From positions 62,001 to 126,000 of the forward strand of contig NZ_JANCOJ010000003.1 in assembly GCF_024295625.1 (NCBI RefSeq): a DNA stretch of 64,000 nucleotides, in the 5' to 3' direction. The notes under the pieces are model-generated. The model saw nothing but the letters and a program-made list of their open reading frames with translations, had not been told where the DNA came from and did not search any database. Below, one piece after another: positions 26,225-36,270 of this stretch (the first letter of the stretch is position 1; each line of letters starts with the position of its first letter). Origin of the DNA: Streptococcus sp. CF8_St5-11. Its GTDB lineage: Bacteria; Bacillota; Bacilli; Lactobacillales; Streptococcaceae. Position numbers and translations under genes: made by a program.

Positions 26225-27250
26225 ATGAACAGACAGGACTTGGCGAGACTAGGGTGGAGGGAGAATAGTTTAGCCTATTTAGAGAAATATTTGCAGGAAT
26301 ACAAAGATGTACAAGCCTACCAAGAACAATACCAGTCTGTCTTTTTCTTTGCCAGTCCTCTATTTCAAAAAATGTGGTTTCAAGAACTCCAGAATCTGGA
26401 TGAAGCTGTTGCTCAAGACTTGCTGAGGGGAGTCATGAAAATTCTTCTCATGCCAAGTGACTTGTCTGGAACTTGTGAAGAGACAGCTTTTCTTCTAAGT
26501 AGAATGGCTCCAGCTTGCCCACCTCATTCACCTTTTTGGTCTTCTTTCTCAAGAGTGGTTCAAGTAGCTTTTGCTCAGGATTCATTAGCGAGCAAAGAGG
26601 GAGACCAGCTCTTAAAACGCCAGATCCACCAGTTCCGCTATCTGCTCTCTGCCTACCAGGCCCAGTGGATTCGGGAGCATTATGCCAAAACTGGACAGAC
26701 GGATGAAGAGGCGCTACAAGCTTACTTGCAGGAGACAAAAGGAATTAAGATCGATGCCTATGCAGCGGCTCGTCTCCACAATAAGGTCTACGTGGATCAA
26801 GACGGCCAGCTCGCCTTTCCATCTCGTGCCCAGGCCCAGTTGAATTTCAAGGTCTTGCTCAACTTTCATACTGAGTATATCCTGGATCAGGACGGTCAGT
26901 TTCTTAACGAAGTGGATCCGTATCAGATTTCTGAAAATGGCATTGTCAATGGTGCCAGTTTCAACTATGGCTTAGCTAGAGGCTATACCCATAAGGACTT
27001 GGATATCGATCCCGTAAAACCGTGGGATCCACCTTTTCGCAAGAAGGTCCTCTATCAGCAAGGTGTTCGCTATCTAGCTCCGAAGAATGATCGCAGTATT
27101 GAAGGATACTGGAGCAGGAAGGGAACCTTTGCACAAGGAGGCAAGAGCTACAAGCAACAGGTAGCAAAACGCGTGCGGAGTTTCCTCAGAGGCATCCCAC
27201 GCTTACGCTGGCGGGTTCTCTTACAGAATGGACTCCATCGGATTTTATAG
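26225..27250 (+). CDS. DUF3114 family protein
   Basis: A 341-residue streptococcal DUF3114 protein of unknown function. No signal peptide or obvious membrane helix; the C-terminus is strongly basic (KSYKQQVAKRVRSFLRGIPR). A GAAAGGA ribosome site precedes the ATG. It lies between the manganese regulator and the fim/tpx block, but nothing in the sequence shows a metal role. Confidence 0.8.
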   Translation: MNRQDLARLGWRENSLAYLEKYLQEYKDVQAYQEQYQSVFFFASPLFQKMWFQELQNLDEAVAQDLLRGVMKILLMPSDLSGTCEETAFLLSRMAPACPPHSPFWSSFSRVVQVAFAQDSLASKEGDQLLKRQIHQFRYLLSAYQAQWIREHYAKTGQTDEEALQAYLQETKGIKIDAYAAARLHNKVYVDQDGQLAFPSRAQAQLNFKVLLNFHTEYILDQDGQFLNEVDPYQISENGIVNGASFNYGLARGYTHKDLDIDPVKPWDPPFRKKVLYQQGVRYLAPKNDRSIEGYWSRKGTFAQGGKSYKQQVAKRVRSFLRGIPRLRWRVLLQNGLHRIL

Positions 27251-27252
27251 CA

Positions 27253-27286
27253 ATGAAAAAGAGGTTGTAGACCTCTTTTTCGTTTA
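27253..27286. terminator. Bidirectional terminator between DUF3114 gene and tpx
   Basis: AAAAAGAGGT and ACCTCTTTTT form the stem; it serves the two converging genes. Confidence 0.85.
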
Positions 27287-27778
27287 TCCAAGTGCTTTGA
27301 CGGCTTCGATTGCAGCCTCGTAATTGGGTTCACTATTGATGTTGTCGAGGTATTCAACGTATGTGACCTTGTTGTCCGCATCTAGGACCAAGACAGCGCG
27401 TGCGAGCAAGTGCCATTCATTGATCAAGAGGCCATAAGCCTTCCCGAAGGAATGGTCGTAGTAGTCTGAGAGCATGATAGCATTGTCGAGTCCTTCAGCA
27501 GCGCACCATTTACCTTGAGCAAAAGGAAGGTCGACAGAGACCGTCAAGACGACAGTGTCTTCCAAGTCCGATAAGGTCTTGTTGAAGTGACGTGTTTGCA
27601 TCGAACAGATCCCTGTGTCGATGGATGGGATGATGCTGAGAACTTTTTTCTTCCCAGCAAAATCAGCCAAAGATTTTTTCTCCAAGTTTGGTGTAGTCAG
27701 TGAAAAGTCATGAGCAGTATCACCAACTTGAAGTTGAGATCCAGTAAAGGTAACAGGGTTTCCTAAAAATGTTGTCAT
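27284..27778 (-). CDS. tpx: Thiol peroxidase (Tpx)
   Basis: Atypical 2-Cys peroxiredoxin, 164 residues from [11 protein letters not shown]; the longer frame to 27832 lacks a ribosome site. The peroxidatic Cys is in [15 protein letters not shown] (~residue 58) and the resolving Cys in [11 protein letters not shown] (~92). It reduces hydrogen and lipid peroxides with thioredoxin. It sits directly behind fimA, the conserved scaCBA/psaBCA-tpx order, linking manganese uptake and oxidative stress. Confidence 0.96.
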   Translation of the reverse strand: MTTFLGNPVTFTGSQLQVGDTAHDFSLTTPNLEKKSLADFAGKKKVLSIIPSIDTGICSMQTRHFNKTLSDLEDTVVLTVSVDLPFAQGKWCAAEGLDNAIMLSDYYDHSFGKAYGLLINEWHLLARAVLVLDADNKVTYVEYLDNINSEPNYEAAIEAVKALG

Positions 27779-27865
27779 AGCAAAGACTCCTTTTTTCTTT
27801 TCATTGTACATCAATGAAGGGGGAAGAGCCACTAATTTGTTTGAGAATCTAATCAGTTTGGAATC

Positions 27866-28798
27866 TTATTTGTTCAAACCTTCTGCGATTTTCTCCAAAT
27901 TCCATTTCATCATGCTGTAGTAGCTGTCGCCTTCTTCGCCTTCTTTGGCAATTGAGTCAGTAAAGATTTTTGAAAAGATTGGGATATTGGTATCTTTAGA
28001 CACAGTTTTCATAGGACGCTCATCGACACTGGATTCGACAAAGAGGGACGGTACTTTGGTTTGACGCAATTTCTCTACCAGCGTTTTGATTTGTTCAGGT
28101 GTCCCTTCTTGTTCGGTATTGATTTCCCAGATATAGGCAGATGGGACGCCATAGGCTTTGGAGAAGTACTTGAAGCAACCTTCGCTGGTTACGATCATCT
28201 TCTTGTCTGCTGGGATGTTATTGAATGCTTGCTTGGCTTCTTGGTCTAGCTTGCTGAGTTTTTCAGTGTAGGCTGCTAGATTTTTTTCGTAGAAGTCCTT
28301 ATTTTTTGGATCTTTGGCGATCAATTGTTTGGCAATGTTTTTAGCGTAGATAATCCCGTTTTCGAGATTGAGCCAAGCGTGAGGGTCTTCTTTTCCAGCT
28401 TGGTTTTGACCTTCTAGGTAGATGACGTCGACTCCCTCGCTCACTGCGAAATAATCCTTGTTTTCTACTTTATTGGCATTTTTGACCAACTTGGTAAACC
28501 AAGCATTGCCACCGGTTTCGAGGTTGATGCCGTTGTAAAAGATGAGGTCTGCTTGTGAAGTTTTTTTGACATCTTCTGGGAGCGGTTCGTATTCGTGAGG
28601 ATCTTGACCGACAGGGACAATACTGTGGAGCTCGATTTTGTCCCCAGCGATATTTTTGGTGATATCTGCGAGGATGGAGTTGGTGGTGACCACTTTCAAT
28701 TTATCAGATGAGGACTTGGAAGAAGAGCCTTTGCTGCAGGCCAACAGGCCGAACAAGAGCGCCACAAAGAGGGCGAGGACAGAAGCGATTTTTTTCAT
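27866..28798 (-). CDS. fimA: Manganese-binding lipoprotein adhesin FimA (PsaA/ScaA family)
   Basis: Substrate-binding lipoprotein of the Mn ABC transporter, 310 residues. Signal peptide with lipobox LLAC (Cys ~21); cluster-9 binding protein with metal ligands expected from His in GQDPHEYEP (~67) and EDPHAWLN (~139), plus Glu and Asp later ([15 protein letters not shown]). The sequence, from memory, is closest to FimA of S. parasanguinis, which also acts as a surface adhesin and endocarditis virulence factor. Last transporter gene of fimCBA, with tpx behind it. Confidence 0.95.
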   Translation of the reverse strand: MKKIASVLALFVALLFGLLACSKGSSSKSSSDKLKVVTTNSILADITKNIAGDKIELHSIVPVGQDPHEYEPLPEDVKKTSQADLIFYNGINLETGGNAWFTKLVKNANKVENKDYFAVSEGVDVIYLEGQNQAGKEDPHAWLNLENGIIYAKNIAKQLIAKDPKNKDFYEKNLAAYTEKLSKLDQEAKQAFNNIPADKKMIVTSEGCFKYFSKAYGVPSAYIWEINTEQEGTPEQIKTLVEKLRQTKVPSLFVESSVDERPMKTVSKDTNIPIFSKIFTDSIAKEGEEGDSYYSMMKWNLEKIAEGLNK

Positions 28799-28809
28799 GT
28801 GTTTCTCCT

Positions 28810-29652
28810 TTAATGAGGTGAAAGAGCGTGCTTATTCTTTCTCTGCTTAGGAGCGATAAAGAAGCTGATGAGAAAGAAGATGGCAGAAGTGAGGACGATA
28901 CAAGACCCGACGGCGATGTTGAAACTGTAGCCGATAAAGAGTCCTAGGATAGAGGCTAGGGCACCTAATCCGGATGAAAGGAGCATCATGGACCAGAGGC
29001 TATTGGCATAGAGATAGGCTGTCGCAGCGGGTGTGATGAGCATGGCGACGATGAGAATGGTCCCGACACTCTGCATAGCAGTGACAGAAACCAAGGTCAA
29101 GAGAACCATGAGCAGGTAGTGATAGAGTTTGACCCGGACGCCCATGGATTGAGCCAGAACAGGATCAAAAGAAGTGAGCAGTAGGGGACGAAAGAGCAGG
29201 ACAATCACCAGTAAGACTGCCACTCCAACACCGATGGTCACCCACATATCCTGGTCTTGCACGGCCAGGATATTTCCAAAGAGGATGTGGAAGAGGTCGG
29301 TAGAACTTTTAGCGACCCCGATCAGAATGACTCCTAGGGCGAGGAAAGAAGAAAAGGTAATCCCAATCGCCGTGTCGCTCTTGATGATGGAGTTGCTCTT
29401 GATATAGGTGATAAGGACGGACGCCAGGAGGCCAAAGACAATGGCACCGATAAAGAAATTGATGCCCAGGATAAAGGACAGAGCTACCCCAGGAAGGACC
29501 GCGTGCGAGATGGCATCTCCCATGAGAGACATACCCCGCAAAATAATGAAGCATCCGACAGCTCCAGCGACAATCCCGATGGCAATAGCTGTAATCAGGG
29601 CATTTTGTAAGAAGTGGAATTGCTGTAATCCATCGATAAATTCTGTAATCAT
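28810..29652 (-). CDS. fimB: Manganese ABC transporter permease FimB
   Basis: A 280-residue integral membrane protein of the ZnuB/MntB (ABC-3) family with about eight helices; [14 protein letters not shown] (~residues 47-60) is the family motif. It pairs with FimC ATPase, whose gene it overlaps by 4 bp, and with FimA. Confidence 0.94.
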   Translation of the reverse strand: MITEFIDGLQQFHFLQNALITAIAIGIVAGAVGCFIILRGMSLMGDAISHAVLPGVALSFILGINFFIGAIVFGLLASVLITYIKSNSIIKSDTAIGITFSSFLALGVILIGVAKSSTDLFHILFGNILAVQDQDMWVTIGVGVAVLLVIVLLFRPLLLTSFDPVLAQSMGVRVKLYHYLLMVLLTLVSVTAMQSVGTILIVAMLITPAATAYLYANSLWSMMLLSSGLGALASILGLFIGYSFNIAVGSCIVLTSAIFFLISFFIAPKQRKNKHALSPH

Positions 29653-30371
29653 CCGACGCCACCTCCTATAAAGAGTTCATGCCCATAGGCTGCATGCAGA
29701 TTCTCCTTGGTAAAGGTTTCCTCTGTTTTCCCAAAAGCGATCAGCTTGCGGTGAAGGAGCAGGACCTGGTCAAAGTAAGCTGGGACCTTGCTGAGGTCGT
29801 GATGGACGATCAGAATGGTCTTGCCTTCTTTTTTCAAGGTCTGTAGGGTCTGCATGATGATGTCTTCGCTGACAGAGTCAATCCCTGCGAAGGGCTCATC
29901 CAAAAAGATGACATCTGCTTCTTGGACCAAGCAGCGGGCGATCAGGACCCGTTGGAATTGCCCTCCCGAAAGCTGGCCGATCTGGCGATCCGCTAGATCA
30001 AGAAGATTGACAAGTTTCAAGGCATTTTCCACCTTTTGAAGATCCTCTTTGCTTTTTCGCTTGAAGATAGAAAGATGGGGATAGAGACCCAGTGAGACAC
30101 ACTCCCGCACCGTGATGGGGAAGTGGAAATCAATAGCGGATTTCTGTTCGACGTAGGCCACTCGTTGAAGAACTTGGCCGAGATCTTTTTGATCGAGCAG
30201 GACCCTTCCCGAATGAGGGAGAAGTCCTAGCATGGCCTTGATTAGAGTTGACTTTCCTGCTCCGTTGGGTCCAAGAATTCCTAGGATGGTTGGACCCTGG
30301 ATGGTGAGGGAAAGATCCTCCAAGGCCAGTGTTTGCTGGTAAGCAACACTTAGATGTTCAATTTGAATCAT
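29649..30371 (-). CDS. fimC: Manganese ABC transporter ATP-binding protein FimC
   Basis: A 240-residue ATPase: Walker [11 protein letters not shown] (~36-45), signature [10 protein letters not shown], Walker [14 protein letters not shown]-loop VHHDL. First gene of the fimCBA-tpx operon, with an AAAGGAG ribosome site and a promoter whose -35 lies within the ScaR-type operator. Confidence 0.95.
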   Translation of the reverse strand: MIQIEHLSVAYQQTLALEDLSLTIQGPTILGILGPNGAGKSTLIKAMLGLLPHSGRVLLDQKDLGQVLQRVAYVEQKSAIDFHFPITVRECVSLGLYPHLSIFKRKSKEDLQKVENALKLVNLLDLADRQIGQLSGGQFQRVLIARCLVQEADVIFLDEPFAGIDSVSEDIIMQTLQTLKKEGKTILIVHHDLSKVPAYFDQVLLLHRKLIAFGKTEETFTKENLHAAYGHELFIGGGVG

Positions 30372-30391
30372 GATTTTTCTCCTTTACCATT

Positions 30392-30429
30392 AATATACAT
30401 GAATGAAAAAATTAAGTCAAGTTAATTTT
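30392..30429 (-). promoter_or_regulatory. fimC promoter overlapping ScaR/PsaR-type operator
   Basis: On the minus strand, TTGACT (30415-30420), 17-bp spacer and TATATT (30392-30397). The -35 lies inside AAAATTAA-N6-TTAATTTT (30408-30429), an 8+8 bp palindrome that matches known ScaR/PsaR/SloR sites. Mn-loaded repressor would block polymerase directly. The operator is ~90 bp from pepO, so it could also affect that gene. Confidence 0.85.
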
Positions 30430-30519
30430 TAAAATAATTTAGATTAACTTACTTGTAATCATTGAAAAATTGACCTATTTTTGATAAGGTTAATAGAAAA
30501 GAATGAAAGCGAGAAGATC

Positions 30520-32415
30520 ATGGTACGTTTACAAGATGATTTTTATGATTACGTCAATGGGGAATGGGCTGAGACAGCTGTGATTCCTGATGACAAACCG
30601 TCAACTGGTGGTTTTATGGACTTAGATCGAGACATCGAAAACTTGATGTTGGATATCACTGGGAAATGGCAACGGGGAGAAGAGCTGCCTGAAGACAGCA
30701 TTCTGCAAAACTTTGTCAAATACCATAAAATGGTGGCAGATTTTGATGCACGGGAAGCAGCTGGTGTAGCACCAGCCATGCCCTTGATCAATGAAATCAA
30801 GGCCTTGTCTTCTTTTGAAGACTATACCAGCAAGCTGGGAGCCTATGAACTAGCTGGCAAACCAAATATCATGCCATTTAGCGTGTCACCAGACTATATG
30901 AATGCCCAAATGAATGTCTTGTGGGGAGAAGCGCCGGCTCATATCTTGCCAGATACGACCTACTATGAAGAAGGCAACGAAAAAGGCCCAGAACTACTGG
31001 CTATCTGGCGCCAAATGATGGAAAAACTTTTACCTAAATTTGAATTCTCAGAGGCAGAAATCAAAGATATCCTGGATAAGGTCATTACGTCGGATGCAGA
31101 ATTGGCCAAATATATCTTGTCAAATGAAGAAAGATCCGAGTACAACAAACTCTACCATCCTTATGAGTGGGCAGATTTCAAGGCCTTGGTTCCAGAATTG
31201 CCACTCGATACTTTCTTTACAGAAGTGATCGGACAAACTCCGGATAAAATCATCGTTCCAGAAGAGCGTTTCTGGAAGGAATTCGCACCAACATTCTATT
31301 CAGCAGCCAACTGGGAAACTATTCATGCAAGATTGAAACTCGGTGCAGCCGTAGATTGGACTTTATTCTTGACCGAAGAAATCCGTGTCTTGGCTGGTGA
31401 ATATAGTCGTACGATTGCAGGTGTTCCAGAACCTCGTCCAAAAGAAAAGGCGGCCTTGTCATTAGCAGAAGTACCATATAGCCAAGCGCTTGGACTCTGG
31501 TATGCGGGAGAAAAATTCTCACCAGAAGCAAAAGCAGACGTAGAGCATAAAGTAGCGACCATGATTGACGTCTATAAGGAGCGCTTAGAAAAAGCAGACT
31601 GGCTCGCTCCTGAAACTCGTGAAAAAGCCATTGTCAAACTCAATGTCATCACACCACATATCGGCTACCCTGAAAAATTACCAGAAACATACGCCAAAAA
31701 AATCATCGACGAAAGCAAGACCTTGGTGGAAAATGCTCAAGCCCTTTACGAAATTTCCATTGCCCATACTTGGAGCAAGTGGAACCAACCGGTTGATCGA
31801 AGCGAATGGCACATGCCAGCCCACCTGGTCAATGCCTACTATGATCCGCAACAAAACCAAATCGTCTTCCCAGCAGCGATTTTACAAGCACCTTTCTATG
31901 ACCTTCACCAATCATCATCAGCCAACTACGGTGGAATCGGTGCGGTCATTGCCCATGAAATCTCCCACGCCTTTGACACCAATGGAGCATCCTTTGACGA
32001 GCATGGTAGCTTGAAAGACTGGTGGAAACCAGAAGATTACGAAGCCTTTACCGCTCGCACACAAAAAGTCATCGATCAGTTTGAAGGACAAGACTCCTAC
32101 GGTGCCAAGATCAACGGGAAATTGACCGTTTCTGAAAACGTAGCAGACCTCGGTGGTATCGCTGCAGCCCTTGAAGCCGCTAAGAAAGAGGAAGATTTCT
32201 CAGCAGAAGAATTCTTCACCAACTTTGCTCGCATCTGGCGCATGAAAGCTCGGACAGAGTATATGCAACTCCTCGCAAGTGTCGATGTCCACGCACCAGG
32301 AAAACTCCGCACCAATGTCCAATTACCAAACTTTGACGAATTCTTTGAAACCTTTGATGTCAAAGAAGGCGACGGCATGTGGCGCGCACCAGAAGACCGT
32401 GTGATCATTTGGTAG
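30520..32415 (+). CDS. pepO: M13-family endopeptidase PepO
   Basis: Neprilysin-like zinc metallo-endopeptidase, 631 residues from MVRLQDDFYDYVNGEW (the upstream 13 codons of the open frame are not needed). Zinc motif HEISH (VIAHEISHAFDTNG, ~residues 481-494), third ligand Glu in ENVADLGG (~540). No signal peptide, as in other streptococcal PepO, which are cytoplasmic or exported without one. Divergent from fimC, the arrangement described for S. parasanguinis. Confidence 0.96.
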   Translation: MVRLQDDFYDYVNGEWAETAVIPDDKPSTGGFMDLDRDIENLMLDITGKWQRGEELPEDSILQNFVKYHKMVADFDAREAAGVAPAMPLINEIKALSSFEDYTSKLGAYELAGKPNIMPFSVSPDYMNAQMNVLWGEAPAHILPDTTYYEEGNEKGPELLAIWRQMMEKLLPKFEFSEAEIKDILDKVITSDAELAKYILSNEERSEYNKLYHPYEWADFKALVPELPLDTFFTEVIGQTPDKIIVPEERFWKEFAPTFYSAANWETIHARLKLGAAVDWTLFLTEEIRVLAGEYSRTIAGVPEPRPKEKAALSLAEVPYSQALGLWYAGEKFSPEAKADVEHKVATMIDVYKERLEKADWLAPETREKAIVKLNVITPHIGYPEKLPETYAKKIIDESKTLVENAQALYEISIAHTWSKWNQPVDRSEWHMPAHLVNAYYDPQQNQIVFPAAILQAPFYDLHQSSSANYGGIGAVIAHEISHAFDTNGASFDEHGSLKDWWKPEDYEAFTARTQKVIDQFEGQDSYGAKINGKLTVSENVADLGGIAAALEAAKKEEDFSAEEFFTNFARIWRMKARTEYMQLLASVDVHAPGKLRTNVQLPNFDEFFETFDVKEGDGMWRAPEDRVIIW

Positions 32416-32439
32416 TCTAAGATACTAAGCCCGTAAAAA

Positions 32440-32682
32440 AAGCGAGAAGAAAATAGGAGATTGACCATGTGGGCCATACCTACCAGTCAATCTCTCTTTT
32501 TCTCGACGGTCGTAAAAAAAATAAAAATCCCCAAAGCCAAGTTTCAACCTACTGAAACTAGCTTTTGGGATTTTTGATTGGATTAGAAATCATAAGAAAT
32601 ATCAAATAATAATGAAGCGTTCTCAATCATTGTGTCGACAAACCAAGAACTCCCATACCTTATGGTAATGGGAGTTCTTTTT
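32440..32682. terminator. Three successive terminator hairpins between pepO and dacA
   Basis: GAGATTGAC/GTCAATCTC (32457-32494) with outer GCGAGAA/TTCTCG; AAAATCCCCAAAGC...GCTTTTGGGATTTTT (32524-32575); and AAGAACTCCCAT...ATGGGAGTTCTTTTT (32645-32682). The last two can work in either direction for the converging genes. No gene is visible in this 267-bp gap. Confidence 0.8.
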
Positions 32683-34005
32683 CTATTTTCTTCTTTTTGG
32701 ATCGGTTTGTTTAAAGATCAGGTATAAAATTCCGGCAGGCAGGAAGCAGAAGAGCCACATGATATCGAGTCCTTTGCTTTTACTGCTAGAGGTCGTTGTT
32801 TTAGACTCACTTACGGCCACTCCCGCTTTAATACTTGGAGATACCTGTTGCAAGCCGTTCTGAACGACTAGGCGGTTGTCTTCCAGTTTAAGGGCTGGCT
32901 TCGTCCCCTTCTTAACGGTCGCATAGAAGTCTTGCTTCAAGTGAATGGTCTTCCCGTCGATGGTATGATCGCCTGCAGAAAGGATTTTTTTATACTGGTA
33001 GTCTGCGAACATTTTCTCAGCCAAGGTATTCCCGATTTGATTGCGGTAACTTTCGGCGATCTCGACATCGTAGTTTCCAACCCCCAAAATGACTTCGATA
33101 ATCCGCTGTTTACCCCGCTTGGTTGTCGCGGTGTAGTTGTAGTCAGCAGTCGGGCTGGATCCAGTTTTGAGTCCATCTGTTCCTTTAAGGGCGAACTTTC
33201 CACCTTCGAGGGAAGTATTGTAGTTATCATAGCTTTGCTCGTAGGGGGTACCTTCCATGATGGTAGTATGAGCTTGCTTGGTGTATTCCAACATTTCTGG
33301 CAGGTCGTTTACGATGTGATAAGCCAGAATAGACATGTCCCGCGCTGTGATTTCGTTATTCGCATTGACATCGTAGCGCTGAGGATTGTAGTAGCCCTGA
33401 AGGACCGAAATCATCGCCCCATTTGGATTGTGCCATTTGGTATGGCTCATCCCCATTTCTTGTGCGTACTGATTCATTAAGTCCAAAAACTTATCGGGAT
33501 CATTGTCAGTGACGGCGTTGGCGAGCATAATCACGGCCGCACTAGAAGATGGAACAAAGAGCATCTTGATCAATTCAGATACCTTGTAGTCAACACCAGC
33601 TACAATAGGTGAGTTACTTAACAGATTGTTTTCCGAGATGGCTTGGTCTGCCTCTGTTGCTGTGACCACGGTATCATATTTGATCTTGCCTTCCTTAAGG
33701 GCCCGAAAGACCACATAGGCACTCATGAGTTTGGCCATGCTTCCGGAGTCCCGGACCGTGTCGATATTGTCTCCGTACAAAATGGCTCCAGTATTGGCGT
33801 CGATGACGATGTCAGCCTTAGGCTTGTAAAAATCGTCCAATACCAGTCCAGCATCAGCTGCGATTTTCATGACATCTTCTTGCTGGTAGATGTCATCCGC
33901 AAAAGCAGTGGAAATAGGGCCTAATGTCAAGACTCCTACAAGGAGGGACAAGAGGCTGCGTTTTAGTCGTTTGTGTAAATGTCTCACATAATTCATAGAT
34001 TCCAT
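32683..34005 (-). CDS. dacA: D-alanyl-D-alanine carboxypeptidase (DacA-type PBP)
   Basis: Low-molecular-mass PBP of peptidase family S11, up to 440 residues. Signal peptide (KRSLLSLLVGVLTLGPISTAFA), catalytic SMAK (DSGSMAKLMSAY), an SxN-equivalent region around PSSSAAVIM, KTG in LKTGSSPTADY, PBP5 C-terminal beta domain and a C-terminal membrane anchor (IMWLFCFLPAGILYLIF) ending in basic residues. It trims the terminal D-Ala of peptidoglycan stem peptides. The start is uncertain: no clear ribosome site precedes the ATGs at 34005 or 33996, and TATAAT lies only a few bases upstream. Confidence 0.9.
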   Translation of the reverse strand: MESMNYVRHLHKRLKRSLLSLLVGVLTLGPISTAFADDIYQQEDVMKIAADAGLVLDDFYKPKADIVIDANTGAILYGDNIDTVRDSGSMAKLMSAYVVFRALKEGKIKYDTVVTATEADQAISENNLLSNSPIVAGVDYKVSELIKMLFVPSSSAAVIMLANAVTDNDPDKFLDLMNQYAQEMGMSHTKWHNPNGAMISVLQGYYNPQRYDVNANNEITARDMSILAYHIVNDLPEMLEYTKQAHTTIMEGTPYEQSYDNYNTSLEGGKFALKGTDGLKTGSSPTADYNYTATTKRGKQRIIEVILGVGNYDVEIAESYRNQIGNTLAEKMFADYQYKKILSAGDHTIDGKTIHLKQDFYATVKKGTKPALKLEDNRLVVQNGLQQVSPSIKAGVAVSESKTTTSSSKSKGLDIMWLFCFLPAGILYLIFKQTDPKRRK

Positions 34006-34094
34006 TATATCATACAGGCCAGGGATTCAACTTGAAAAAATTTTAGAAAAAGTAGAAATTGAAAAAATAAAGGAAAAATAGAATAATTTCGCAG

Positions 34095-34130
34095 TAAAAG
34101 CGTTTACATTTCCCTAGAAAGTGCTATAAT
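34095..34130 (+). promoter_or_regulatory. Promoter with overlapping cre for the oligopeptide-binding lipoprotein
   Basis: TTTACA (34103-34108), 16-bp spacer and TGC-extended TATAAT (34125-34130). TAAAAGCGTTTACA (34095-34108) matches the cre consensus except position 2 and covers the -35, so CcpA should repress peptide uptake when glucose is present. Confidence 0.75.
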
Positions 34131-34170
34131 TTAAATTGAGTATAACATTTTTTACAATGAGGTGATTTAT

Positions 34171-36147
34171 ATGAACAAAGGGAAGGTACTCTTAGCTACC
34201 AGCGCTCTGCTTTTATCAGCTGGTGTACTGGCAGCCTGCTCAGGAGGGAAATCTAGTAGCTCTGGTGGTCAGACATTTAGCTATGTCTATACCCAGGATC
34301 CGGATACCTTAGACTACTCGATTTCCAATAAAAAATCGACTTCCGAGTTTACAGGAAATGCGATAGATGGCTTGTTGGAAGTGGACAAGTACGGGAACTT
34401 GATCCCATCGCTTGCTAAAGACTGGACTGTTTCCAAGGATGGCTTGACCTATACTTATAAACTCCGTAAAGGGGTCAAATGGATGACTTCTGAAGGGGAA
34501 GAATATGGAGAAGTCAAAGCCCAAGACTTTGTCACAGGCCTCAAACACGCGGCAGACAAGAAATCACAAGCGATTTACTTGGTCCAAAAATCTGTCAAAG
34601 GCTTGGATGATTATGTTTCAGGGAAGACATCTGATTTCTCAACTGTTGGAGTAAAGGCTATTGATGATTATACCGTTCAATATACCTTGAGCCAACCGGA
34701 AAGTTTCTGGAATTCTAAGACTACGATGGGGATCTTGATGCCGGTTAACGAAGAATTCCTGAAATCTAAAGGAGATGACTATGGTCAAGGAACTTCTCCA
34801 TCTAGTATCCTCTACTGCGGTCCTTATTTGATCAAGTCCATCACTTCTAAATCTTCTGCGACCTTGGAAAAGAACCCAACATATTGGGATGCGGATAATG
34901 TTAAGATCAGTAAAGTGAAGTTGACTTATTATGATGGACAAGACTCAGAATCCTTGATTCGTGGGTTTGACAACGGCGACTATACAGTTGCCCGTGTCTT
35001 CCCAAATGGCTCTAACTATAAGAGTGTAGAGAAGAAGCACAAAGACGATATCGTCTTTACTGACCAAGGTTCATCTACCTACAACCTTTCCTTCAACATT
35101 GACCGTCAGGCTTATGAAATCACAAAGAAGACTACTGATGCTCAAAAGACTTCAACTAAGAAAGCAATCTTAAATAAGGACTTCCGTCAAGCCATTATGT
35201 TTGCCTTCAACCGTAAGGCATACGTAGCTCAGGCGAACGGGGAAGCTGCTGCCAATAAGGTCATCCGTAATACCTTTACGCCACCAAACTTTGTTCAAAT
35301 CAATGGCCAACAATTTGGGGATGCAGTAGAAAAAGACCTAGAAGCTTATGGGGATGAATGGAAAGGGATTTCTGTCGCAGATGGAAAAGATACCCTCTAC
35401 AATCCAACCAAGGCCAAAGAAGAGTTTGCTAAAGCCAAGGCAGAATTGCAGTCTCAAGGAGTTGAATTCCCAATTCATTTGGATCTTCCAACTTCATCGA
35501 CTTTTACGGAAGGAATCAAACAAGCTCAATCCTTCAAACAGTCAGTTGAATCTACACTAGGAGCAGAAAATATTGTCATCGATTTGAATATGATTTCTGA
35601 GGATGATCTGCAACGGGTGACTTACTTTGCTGAAAATGCTTCGCAACAAGACTGGGATTTGAACAATAACTTGGGTTGGGGACCAGACTATACGGATCCA
35701 TCTTCTTACATTGATATCACTAGTGGTAAATCTGGCGAAAATGCCAATGCTTACTTTGGATTCGATGCTGGTACCAACAATGCGGCCGCAAAAGCAGCTG
35801 GTTTTGATGAATACGATCAATTAATTGAGGATGCTCAAAAAGAAACCACAGATGTGAACAAGCGTTACGAAAAATATGCTGCGGCTCAAGCTTGGTTGAC
35901 CGATAGTGCCCTCTTGATTCCGATCCATTCAGATGGAGCTTCTCCAGTCGTTCGTAAGACTGTACCATACTCTGCAGCCTTTGCTTGGACAGGCCACAAG
36001 GGTCAATCCTTCAACTATAAGTATTTAGAAGTTCAAGACAAGGTCGTAGCGGCGAAAGACTACGACAAAGCGCGTGAACAATGGAAGAAAGAAAAAGAAA
36101 AATCCAATAAAAAAGCGCAAGAAGAACTTGAAAAGCATGTGAAATAG
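34171..36147 (+). CDS. Oligopeptide ABC transporter substrate-binding lipoprotein (AliA/AmiA/Opp type)
   Basis: A 658-residue peptide-binding lipoprotein. The start at 34171 follows GAGGTGA; signal peptide with lipobox LAAC (Cys ~23), then the SBP_bac_5 fold (DPDTLDYSISNKKSTSEF, ...PDYTDPSSYIDI). A Lys-rich tail (KKEKEKSNKKAQEELEK) ends the protein. No permease or ATPase genes adjoin it, so it probably serves an Ami/Opp transporter encoded elsewhere, like the orphan AliA/AliB/SarA proteins that feed or compete with AmiA. These also deliver signalling peptides. Confidence 0.92.
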   Translation: MNKGKVLLATSALLLSAGVLAACSGGKSSSSGGQTFSYVYTQDPDTLDYSISNKKSTSEFTGNAIDGLLEVDKYGNLIPSLAKDWTVSKDGLTYTYKLRKGVKWMTSEGEEYGEVKAQDFVTGLKHAADKKSQAIYLVQKSVKGLDDYVSGKTSDFSTVGVKAIDDYTVQYTLSQPESFWNSKTTMGILMPVNEEFLKSKGDDYGQGTSPSSILYCGPYLIKSITSKSSATLEKNPTYWDADNVKISKVKLTYYDGQDSESLIRGFDNGDYTVARVFPNGSNYKSVEKKHKDDIVFTDQGSSTYNLSFNIDRQAYEITKKTTDAQKTSTKKAILNKDFRQAIMFAFNRKAYVAQANGEAAANKVIRNTFTPPNFVQINGQQFGDAVEKDLEAYGDEWKGISVADGKDTLYNPTKAKEEFAKAKAELQSQGVEFPIHLDLPTSSTFTEGIKQAQSFKQSVESTLGAENIVIDLNMISEDDLQRVTYFAENASQQDWDLNNNLGWGPDYTDPSSYIDITSGKSGENANAYFGFDAGTNNAAAKAAGFDEYDQLIEDAQKETTDVNKRYEKYAAAQAWLTDSALLIPIHSDGASPVVRKTVPYSAAFAWTGHKGQSFNYKYLEVQDKVVAAKDYDKAREQWKKEKEKSNKKAQEELEKHVK

Positions 36148-36170
36148 ACTTTTCTTAGAGAAAACAGGAT

Positions 36171-36202
36171 GAACAGGTCCCGTATGGGACCTGTCTTTTT
36201 CT
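36171..36202 (+). terminator. Terminator after the oligopeptide-binding gene
   Basis: ACAGGTCCC and GGGACCTGT stem with a 4-nt loop, followed by CTTTTTC. Confidence 0.88.
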
Positions 36203-36270
36203 TTGTCTGAACCTTTAAAAATCGCCTAAAAATGGTATAATAGGAGCATCACGAAAATTGGAGAGACGCT

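Noticed and set aside
36203..36270. T-box leader for leuS
   Set aside because: Only ~70 bp separate the upstream terminator from the leuS start, too little for a T-box.
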